Under the pieces are notes generated by a model, which was not told where the DNA came from, did no database searches, and saw only the letters and a program-made list of their open reading frames with translations. A program made the translations under genes and the position numbers. This document shows, piece after piece, positions 29,904 to 36,167 of a stretch of 36,167 nt of DNA (its first letter is position 1; every line of letters starts with the position of its first letter). Origin of the DNA: Alphaproteobacteria bacterium. Lineage in GTDB: Bacteria > Pseudomonadota > Alphaproteobacteria > Micropepsales > Micropepsaceae. Location: assembly GCA_016792565.1 (NCBI GenBank), contig JAEUMK010000017.1, forward strand, positions 1 through 36,167, written 5' to 3'.

Positions 29904-31067
29904 TCAGTGCGTGGCGCGGCGGCGGTCCAGCCACCAGGCAGGCGGCAGCGCAGCAACCGCGCAGACGATCAGAACCAGTACGGCGGCGTCGATGAGCAAG
30001 GGGTAGTTCGCCTCGCCCAAGAGACGCCCCCCGATCAGCGGGCCCGTGGCAAGGCCCATTTTGGAGCAGAAGCCGCCGAGCGCCGCCGTCTGGCCAGCCT
30101 TGTCGAAGCTGGCGCACATGCCCAGCAGATAGGGGATGACAAAAGCCCAGGTGATGGCTGTCAGAATGTTCGCTGCGATGAACACCGTCGGGTCGCCAGT
30201 CCAGTGGAAGGCGTAGTTGCCGGCGATGGTCAGCGCCATCGAACCGAGAAGCGGCCAGAAGCGTCCCATCCTCAAGCCGAACACGATCACCAGCACCGCG
30301 CCGGCGATGCCGATCCATGTTGCGATGCCGATCGTATCACTGATGAAGCCTGTGCTGAGACCGTGATGCCGGCCGAGGCCGAAGAGATAGGCGGCGAGCG
30401 CCATGTTGCCGGCCTGAAAGAGAAAAAGAGCAAGCAGCGTGGCGGAGAGCGGACGCCACTTGATGCGATCGGCCGCCGCCGGCGCGCCTGGAAAGCGCGG
30501 CACGATGGCATAGTCGGCGAGGAAGAACGTCATGGCCAGCGTGATCGCACTGAAGGTCGCGAGCGCAATGAAGAGGACTGGCGTGCCGTAGACGGGCACA
30601 AGGCCCGGCAGAAACATGACACCAAGACCACCCAGGCCGAATTGAACCACGAGCAGCATGCCGAAGGTCCGGTCCGGCACCCTCGTGCGCGCGATGACGC
30701 CAAACGCGATACCGACAAGCATGCCGCCCAGCAGACCGTGCACGGCACGCAGAGCGATCAACGGCTCTGCGGTGAGGAGGAGCATCGACGCCAGATCGAT
30801 GGCTATGAGCCCGAGCAAAAGGGCCGTCGCCATCAGCCGCCATGGCATTCGCCGCACGATGAAGACGGCGATCAGGCCGCCGGCAGCGGCGCCATAGACA
30901 TTGACCGACCCGACCAGTCCCGCATCGGCCTGGGCGAATCCCAGACCATCGACGAGGCCCGCGACCAAGGCGGACATGATGTTGACGTAGAAGAGCCCGG
31001 CCGTTGCCAGGAAGGCCAGCATGACACTTGCGGTCATTCCGTCGGGGGAGGCCTTAGGCAGCGACAT
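29904..31067 (-). CDS. MFS transporter in omega-amino acid operon
   Basis: A 387-residue inner-membrane protein with 12 predicted helices. The loop between helices 2 and 3 (IVRRMPWR) is a loose motif A, and the second half begins after a central loop near residues 190-200 (IVPRFPGAPAAADRIKWRP). ATG 31067 has GAGG seven bases upstream and starts two bases after the serine hydrolase stop. A longer frame to 31265 overlaps that gene and is not supported. Given its position it probably imports the hydrolysis product for GabT/GabD. Confidence 0.82.
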   Translation of the reverse strand: MSLPKASPDGMTASVMLAFLATAGLFYVNIMSALVAGLVDGLGFAQADAGLVGSVNVYGAAAGGLIAVFIVRRMPWRLMATALLLGLIAIDLASMLLLTAEPLIALRAVHGLLGGMLVGIAFGVIARTRVPDRTFGMLLVVQFGLGGLGVMFLPGLVPVYGTPVLFIALATFSAITLAMTFFLADYAIVPRFPGAPAAADRIKWRPLSATLLALFLFQAGNMALAAYLFGLGRHHGLSTGFISDTIGIATWIGIAGAVLVIVFGLRMGRFWPLLGSMALTIAGNYAFHWTGDPTVFIAANILTAITWAFVIPYLLGMCASFDKAGQTAALGGFCSKMGLATGPLIGGRLLGEANYPLLIDAAVLVLIVCAVAALPPAWWLDRRRATH

Positions 31068-31069
31068 GC

Positions 31070-33226
31070 TCACGCCTCGCAGAACGGTCGAATGGCATTG
31101 GCAGCCGCCGCACCGCGCGCCCAGGGAATGTCTGCCCCGTCGCTGACCCTGTAATAGACCATGCCGTTCGGCAGCAGCGCGACGAGGATGCCGCCATAGC
31201 CGGCGAGAAAGGGTATCCATACTTCGCCCTTGCAGCCGAGAGCGACGGCGGCGTTCCACGCCCACATGCCATGCTGATAGCGCAGGTCTTCGGATCCCGC
31301 CGGAAGACCCGGAGCAGAGGGATCGCGCTGCAGCGCCGCAGACAACATCCCGGGGTCGATCAATGTCTGGCCGCCCGCGACTCCATCGCCACGCCCAAGA
31401 AAGAGGCCGAGCCGGGCGAAATCGTCGCGCTGGAAAGTGATGCCCCAGCCCGTGAAGGGCTGCCGCACCTCGTCATATGTGCGCCGAGTGACGAGAGCCG
31501 CGGGGCTGATGCCGACAGCGTTCCAGACCGGCGCGACGAGCGTGTCAAACATGTCGGTTGCCGCGCCCCACCGCGCGCGCGCGAACGACGCCATTGCGGT
31601 CCCAAGAATGTAGGTGTCGGTCGTGTGGTAGACCCACTTCGTCCCTGGCGCGGCACGGCGCTTGTGCATCGCACATGCCTGCGAGATTTTCGCGGCGTGG
31701 CTGAGCTCGGTCACGAAGCGCGTGAAGTCCGCCGCATCCTCATCGACCTGGTTTGCATCCGAGGTGTAGTTGCCTGTTGCCATATCGAGGGCATTGGCAA
31801 AGGTCACGTCGGCCCAATTGCCGTCAGCCAGGCAGTCGGGCACGTAGTCGGCGACGATCGACCTCGACGCGCCCGGATAGAGCCGCTCCAGCCGCATGAG
31901 GCCAATGCCTGCGACCAGCGTCTTGGCGGTGGAGTAGGACGGCAGGCTGATTTCGGCGCAGAAAGGATAGGCGCCATACCTTGTGCCGCAACCGCCGTCA
32001 TAGAGAACGCCTTCAAACACGACGCCGAAGGTCGTCATATTCCCCGGACTGACTTCGGACGGCGACCCGAAGCCTGAGGCGGCCGGATAGCGCGCCACGA
32101 GGTCCGAGATCGGCTTGACAGGCAGCCGTCTTGCGCGAAGCGCCCGGTCGTCCGCGGCAATTTCCGTCGCCCGCTCCACAGCGCCGGGCCGATAGGCGAC
32201 CGCCGCGTCGCCCCACATGTCGAACTTGAAGTAGAAACAGGTCTCGCTGCCGATCTGAATCGCCGCGCGGGAGGTTTCGCCGGTCGCCTTGAACAGAAAG
32301 GTCAGCACCCCGTTGTGCAGGCAGTTGGCGTTCTTCTCCTGCAGCGAAAAGGGGATGGAGGCACGCGTGAAGCCCTCATCGCCCGGTTCGTCCCAGACGG
32401 CGCCGGGCTCAAGCACAAATTCCCAGTACTCGTGCGCGCTGGCGATGGGCCCCCGCTCTGCCGGGATCAGCCGGGAGCCATCCTGTAGGAAGGCGAAGGA
32501 GAACGGCGGAAGAGTCTTCCAGCCGGCGGTTGCCGGGGAATCATAGTCAAAGGCATCGGCAAGCAGGCGGGTGGAAACACGGACATCGCCAAGAGTGACA
32601 ATGCCCTGAAGCGTGGCCGCCGGCACTAGAGCGGCGTCCGGCGGCGCGAAGGCGGCGGTGTCGACCGGCGCGCCGAACGGCCTTGCCAACGCATCTCGCG
32701 TGAGCAGGCGCCGGCCGCTGGCTGCCTCTTTCCTGCTTGGAGTACCCGTCAGGCGGATCGCATCGGCCCAACAGGTCGCCTCTGCGCTTCTGGCGCGCAC
32801 CGACAGCCGGATCAGAGCGCGCGGCAGATTGTCGATCTGCGAAACCGCGAGCTCGCCCCGATGCATCGTGACGCTGTCGTCCTGACCGTCGGTCAGGCTG
32901 AGAAACGGTATCCAGCTCGCGCCATCGTCTGCGGATATCTCCGCAATGCAGACATCGCCGGGCGACAGGTTCATCGCCGCGAAGGCCGCCGACGCCGTGA
33001 TGCTGACATAGCCTTCGGTGGTGAGGGCGAGAACGCCTGTCCCGTTTGCGCTGAGGCGCAGGGAAACGTTGCCCTCATAAGTCGTCAGGCGGAGATCGCC
33101 CCCGCTGCCTCCCCAGCCATCGGCTTCGCCGTCCTGGAAGTCGTCCTCGAAGATGATCTCAGCCGGCGCCGCGGCTGCGGTCGACACTGCGCTTGCGAAG
33201 AAAAAGGAGAGAATTGCGCGCTTCAT
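31070..33226 (-). CDS. exported beta-lactamase-fold serine hydrolase with N-terminal beta-sandwich
   Basis: A 718-residue protein with a signal peptide (1-20, cleaved near AAAA-PAE). Residues about 22-165 look like a lectin-like beta-sandwich (IIFEDDFQDGEADGW start). Residues about 370-715 form a class C beta-lactamase/esterase-type domain. The SxxK nucleophile motif is Ser432-Thr-Ala-Lys435 in SLPSYSTAKT, and the second motif is Tyr533-His-Thr (WVYHTTDTYILG), where many relatives have Tyr-x-Asn. NylB-type 6-aminohexanoate-oligomer hydrolases, EstB esterases and D-peptidases share this fold. Several Cys suggest disulfides and periplasmic or surface location. Its ATG overlaps the upstream stop as ATGA. 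Cleaving an amide or ester whose product feeds GabT/GabD is inference. Confidence 0.83.
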   Translation of the reverse strand: MKRAILSFFFASAVSTAAAAPAEIIFEDDFQDGEADGWGGSGGDLRLTTYEGNVSLRLSANGTGVLALTTEGYVSITASAAFAAMNLSPGDVCIAEISADDGASWIPFLSLTDGQDDSVTMHRGELAVSQIDNLPRALIRLSVRARSAEATCWADAIRLTGTPSRKEAASGRRLLTRDALARPFGAPVDTAAFAPPDAALVPAATLQGIVTLGDVRVSTRLLADAFDYDSPATAGWKTLPPFSFAFLQDGSRLIPAERGPIASAHEYWEFVLEPGAVWDEPGDEGFTRASIPFSLQEKNANCLHNGVLTFLFKATGETSRAAIQIGSETCFYFKFDMWGDAAVAYRPGAVERATEIAADDRALRARRLPVKPISDLVARYPAASGFGSPSEVSPGNMTTFGVVFEGVLYDGGCGTRYGAYPFCAEISLPSYSTAKTLVAGIGLMRLERLYPGASRSIVADYVPDCLADGNWADVTFANALDMATGNYTSDANQVDEDAADFTRFVTELSHAAKISQACAMHKRRAAPGTKWVYHTTDTYILGTAMASFARARWGAATDMFDTLVAPVWNAVGISPAALVTRRTYDEVRQPFTGWGITFQRDDFARLGLFLGRGDGVAGGQTLIDPGMLSAALQRDPSAPGLPAGSEDLRYQHGMWAWNAAVALGCKGEVWIPFLAGYGGILVALLPNGMVYYRVSDGADIPWARGAAAANAIRPFCEA

Positions 33227-34860
33227 GCCAGCGCGTCCTCAGGCACGCCCGCTTTGGCCAGCGCGGCGCGCAGGGGATCGAGGGAGGCTCCGAGCCGGCG
33301 CCAGCGGCCGACCGCCTCACGATAGATCGGCCGCCGGACCTGGACGGCGCTGGCCGTCGAAACCGGAGCCTGGTTCTGGTGAAAATCGAGACAGGCATCC
33401 TGCCAGTCGAGACCGCAGGCAGCGACCAGACGGCGGGTCTCGCCCTCATGATTCTCGACCAGGTCCTCGTATCTGACTTCGACCAACCGCCCTGGCAGCA
33501 CGCGCCTCCAATGCTCCATCAACCGGCGATAGGCGGCGTAGTAAGCGGCGAGATCGCCGAAATCGTATGAGAACGGATAGCCCATCCGGAAAAGGGTCTT
33601 GAACATGGCAAAGCAGCTGTCCATCGGGTGGCGGCTGAGGTGGACGATCCGCGCCGATGGCAATGCCCGCGCGATGAGCCCGATGTAGAGAAAGTTCAGC
33701 GGCGTCTTGTCGATCAGGTAGGGCGCCTCGACCCCATAGGCACGCGTTCGGGCGCGATAGTCCGCGCCGATGGCCGCAGGGTCTGCGGCCGCCGCGCGCC
33801 GGACGACTTCACCCTTGTCCGCCGCCTGGCCCGCCCCCCTCACTACGGCGAGCGCCAGGTCATTGACTTCACCGAGGCTGGCGACCGCGCTGTGCGAACT
33901 CAGGATGCGGTCGACCAGAGTCGTTCCGCTGCGCGGCAATCCCAGCACAAAGACCGGCCCCTCCGGCGCGAGTTCCGCCTCCACCCCCGCCAGAAGTCCG
34001 GCATCGAACGCGGCGGCGATGTCGCGCATCGTCGCCACGTCGTCTTCGACACGATAAGCGAGCAGGGAACGCCGCCGCGCCGCGCCGCGCTGCAGGGCCG
34101 CAAGCGCGCCGGCATCGTCGCCCAGATCCTCAAGCTCTTTCGCCAGCGCATAGCAGAGCGCCGTCTCGCCACCTGGATGGCGCAGAGGGCGCGCCAGCAT
34201 GGCCTCGATCGACGCGACGTGGTTGCGGGTCGGCGTCTGCTTGCGCAGCGTCGCGCGATTGTACCAGGCGTCGTAGTCGTCCGGAGCGAGCGCCAGGGCC
34301 GTGTCCAGCGCATCCTCGGCCTCTCCAAGACGCCCGATCGCCAGCGCGGCGGTCGAGAGGTTGTAGAGCGCGCGCGGGTCGCCGGGCATGAGATCCCTCG
34401 CGCGGCGATAGCACCGATAGGCCTGAATCGAGGCACCGAACTGGGTGTAGGCCTCGCCGATCCGCTGAAGCGCTTGCGGGTCGGAGGCCACATCGCACTC
34501 CAGCGCGGCAAGAATGGGTGCGGCGCTGCCGGCGCGGCCATCGAGAATGTCGGCCTCCGCCTGAAGCAGCCGGGCAAAGACATGCCCAGGATCGCAAGCC
34601 TGCGCCCGTTCGGCCGCAAGGCGCATGCCGGCCAGGTCCCCGCGGTCCTGCCGCAACCGCGCAACCAACAGCCAGACATCGACGGCACCGGCGTCGGCTG
34701 CCAGATGCGCGCGGCACAGCGCCTCCGCCTCTTCGAAGCGCCGGGCCCGGCGCAAGGCGGCAGCGCGCTCCAGTATCGCTCTGCGCTGACCTGCCACGAT
34801 GCTCACCACACCCGCTAGCGACCCATCCCGCCCGACCAAACGCTTCCGGGGAGTGGGCAT
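33223..34860 (-). CDS. TPR-sulfotransferase fusion protein
   Basis: A 545-residue protein from ATG 34860. Residues about 25-260 are tetratricopeptide-like helical repeats (ARRFEEAEALCRAHLAA..., GEAEDALDTALALAPDD). The C-terminal part is a sulfotransferase domain with the PAPS 5'-phosphosulfate loop GLPRSGTT (307-314) and the 3'-phosphate segment IVHLSRHPMDSCFAMFK. It would transfer sulfate from PAPS to an unknown acceptor. This fusion is commonly found next to TonB-dependent receptors in sphingomonads and Caulobacter-like bacteria, where its role is not established. It starts 14 bases after the receptor stop and overlaps the serine hydrolase start. Confidence 0.83.
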   Translation of the reverse strand: MPTPRKRLVGRDGSLAGVVSIVAGQRRAILERAAALRRARRFEEAEALCRAHLAADAGAVDVWLLVARLRQDRGDLAGMRLAAERAQACDPGHVFARLLQAEADILDGRAGSAAPILAALECDVASDPQALQRIGEAYTQFGASIQAYRCYRRARDLMPGDPRALYNLSTAALAIGRLGEAEDALDTALALAPDDYDAWYNRATLRKQTPTRNHVASIEAMLARPLRHPGGETALCYALAKELEDLGDDAGALAALQRGAARRRSLLAYRVEDDVATMRDIAAAFDAGLLAGVEAELAPEGPVFVLGLPRSGTTLVDRILSSHSAVASLGEVNDLALAVVRGAGQAADKGEVVRRAAAADPAAIGADYRARTRAYGVEAPYLIDKTPLNFLYIGLIARALPSARIVHLSRHPMDSCFAMFKTLFRMGYPFSYDFGDLAAYYAAYRRLMEHWRRVLPGRLVEVRYEDLVENHEGETRRLVAACGLDWQDACLDFHQNQAPVSTASAVQVRRPIYREAVGRWRRLGASLDPLRAALAKAGVPEDALA

Positions 34861-34874
34861 CCGAACCCTGCCGA

Positions 34875-36167
34875 TCAGTAGCGGTAGCTGACGGAAAGGC
34901 CCAGCGTCCGCGGCAGAGCGACCAGTTCCTTGGAGCCGTTGCCGAAATATCCGTTCGCGGGGGATGTCCCCATGTATTGCTCGGTATAGATGCCGGTCAC
35001 GCCGTCGGCGTCGAAGACGTTTTTCACGAAGAACGTCATGTCCCAATTCTCGCCGGCCAGCGTGGCCGACGCGTTCCAGAGCTGGAACCCCGACAGGGAG
35101 CGGCGGAACAGGGCCGACCGGCTGATCGCGTTTTCAGTTCTGGACTGGTAGTAGCCGTCCGCCCGGGCGGTCAGGGAAAGCCCGTCGCCAACCTGCCACG
35201 TGTAGTCGCCGGCGATCGTGAAGGAATGCTCCGGAACACCCGGGATTCGGTCGCCCTTGTTGGCGATCGGCGTGACGGCATTGATGGGCGAGAAGAAGTC
35301 TTCGCCCAACTCGGCATTGTTGTAGGCATAGCCCACACTGTAGTTGAAGCCCTCGCCGAGGGTTCCTGCAAGCATCAGCTCAAGGCCGTACACTCTCACG
35401 TCGCCGGCATTCTGGACGACGAAGAAGCCCCAGTTCGGCGTTGCCGTGTTCAGCTGGGCGTCTTCCCAGTCGACGTAAAACAGCGCGGCGGTATAAGTGA
35501 TTCCGCCGGCGCGGCCCTTCACGCCCGCCTCGTAGTTGGTGACCCGGTCCGGCTCGTAGACCTGCCAGCGCGGGTCCTCGGCGAAGAACCCCGCGAGCGG
35601 CACCGCGTTCGAGCCTCCGCGCCGGAATCCCTGCGAGACCGTACCGTAGACGAGATTGTCCTCGGCAAACGTCCAAGAGGCATTCAGCTTGAACAGCGTT
35701 CCCGTGTCGCTCGACTCGAAGAAGGCGTTCGTGGGGTTCGATAGCGATGTATAGAGCGGTATGTCGATCAGCGTTGTATTGTCTGACTCGTTGTCGAAGT
35801 AGCGAAGCCCGCCGGTGATCTGGAGCGTGTCGGTGACGTGCCAGGTCAACTCGCCGTAGAGCGCCCGCTCGGTGAAGTTCTCGTCGCGGCGATAGATGAA
35901 GTCCTGGTCGCCCGAAACGGCGCTGGTCGCGAAGGGAAGGGCCAAATCCCACCAGCGCTTGAAGCCGCGCAGGAAGCTGTCCTGCGAGGCGAACCGGCTC
36001 TGCTGCTGGTAGTAGGCACCGAGGATATAGTCGATCGTCGTGCCGGGCTTCGAGACCAGCCGCAACTCCTGGATGAACGCCTCGTCGGCATAGGTGCGCA
36101 CTGCCGAGGCCATCGGCCTGGGATAGTTGTAGTAGAAGGACAGGAAGCCGGATTGAGCGTAGAAGCC
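34875..36167 (-). CDS. TonB-dependent outer-membrane receptor (C-terminal part, cut by window edge)
   Basis: The minus frame is open through the right edge, so the N-terminal plug domain and signal peptide are missing. The visible part of about 430 residues is the beta-barrel, with alternating strands and aromatic girdles (LRYFDNESDN, GGSNAVPLAGFF, TNYEAGVKG, FFVKNVFD) and the typical last strand LSVSYRY ending in an aromatic residue. An internal Met near 36113 is not a real start. As the first visible gene of the operon it would import a substrate too large or scarce for porins, the presumed target of the exported hydrolase. Confidence 0.88.
   Translation of the reverse strand, partial: GFYAQSGFLSFYYNYPRPMASAVRTYADEAFIQELRLVSKPGTTIDYILGAYYQQQSRFASQDSFLRGFKRWWDLALPFATSAVSGDQDFIYRRDENFTERALYGELTWHVTDTLQITGGLRYFDNESDNTTLIDIPLYTSLSNPTNAFFESSDTGTLFKLNASWTFAEDNLVYGTVSQGFRRGGSNAVPLAGFFAEDPRWQVYEPDRVTNYEAGVKGRAGGITYTAALFYVDWEDAQLNTATPNWGFFVVQNAGDVRVYGLELMLAGTLGEGFNYSVGYAYNNAELGEDFFSPINAVTPIANKGDRIPGVPEHSFTIAGDYTWQVGDGLSLTARADGYYQSRTENAISRSALFRRSLSGFQLWNASATLAGENWDMTFFVKNVFDADGVTGIYTEQYMGTSPANGYFGNGSKELVALPRTLGLSVSYRY

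Noticed and set aside
31067-31265. 66-residue N-terminal extension of the second MFS transporter
   Set aside because: It overlaps the serine hydrolase C-terminus and is Arg-rich; ATG 31067 has a good ribosome site directly before helix 1.
34860-35046. 62-residue N-terminal extension of the TPR-sulfotransferase
   Set aside because: It overlaps the TonB receptor C-terminus in another frame and lacks repeat character.
1-36167. CRISPR arrays, tRNAs, rRNAs, insertion sequences and prophage genes
   Set aside because: I looked on both strands for regular repeat-spacer structure, tRNA-like cloverleaf cues, terminal inverted repeats with a transposase, and integrase or phage structural genes, and found none.

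Overview
The window is high-GC DNA (roughly two thirds G+C by eye) from a free-living proteobacterium. A TonB-dependent receptor paired with a TPR-sulfotransferase, a PHA synthase/phasin pair, several catabolic operons and a leaderless-type promoter suggest an alphaproteobacterium, most likely of sphingomonad or Caulobacter type. That placement is an inference. I see no rRNA, tRNA, CRISPR array, insertion sequence or phage gene. Genes are tightly packed, with many ATGA/TGATG overlaps, and large antisense open frames are frequent, as expected at this base composition.

Region 1 (about 1-5,140) is an aromatic meta-cleavage locus. A rightward operon encodes an aldehyde dehydrogenase, a type I extradiol dioxygenase and a fumarylacetoacetate-hydrolase-family enzyme. 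It converges, across a strong hairpin terminator, on a leftward HpaB-family flavin monooxygenase. A 16-base element shared 14/16 lies in front of both transcription units, so one regulator (not in the window) probably controls both arms. The expected chemistry is phenol to catechol to ring-cleavage semialdehyde to acid, then isomerisation or decarboxylation.

Region 2 (about 5,140-15,070) looks like a low-oxygen or energy-stress island. It holds a SERCA-like P-type ATPase with an N-terminal HMA-like domain, translationally coupled to a very divergent S-adenosylmethionine synthetase. Converging on these is a leftward operon of phasin, class I PHA synthase, a small membrane protein with a basic tail, and a stand-alone copy of the same HMA-like domain. 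Rightward on the other side are a 389-residue protein I do not recognise and a nitroreductase. An FNR/FixK-type box (TTGAG-N4-ATCAA) lies in the divergent gap.

Region 3 (about 15,110-20,450) contains a PIG-L/LmbE-type deacetylase with a variant metal motif and a leaderless-type promoter, a D-aminoacylase-family amidohydrolase, a LysR regulator and a divergent DHA2-type MFS exporter.

Region 4 (20,639-26,041) is a compact five-gene operon: three TIM-barrel sugar isomerase-like enzymes, a Gfo/Idh/MocA oxidoreductase and a GMC flavoenzyme. The GMC enzyme carries the C-x5-C-x3-C motif of iron-sulfur FAD glucose dehydrogenases. The set fits oxidation of a sugar or glycoside at a ring hydroxyl, followed by cleavage or isomerisation of the keto-sugar.

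Region 5 (26,042-27,129) is gene-poor, with one small unrecognised gene. Region 6 (27,130 to the right edge, leftward) is a six-gene operon: a TonB-dependent receptor (cut by the window edge), TPR-sulfotransferase, exported beta-lactamase-fold serine hydrolase, MFS transporter, GabD-type semialdehyde dehydrogenase and GabT-type aminotransferase. Read together, it looks like uptake and periplasmic hydrolysis of an amide or ester of an omega-amino acid, then import, transamination and oxidation. This is formally like nylon-oligomer catabolism. It and the glycoside-oxidation operon are the best candidates for undescribed systems here.
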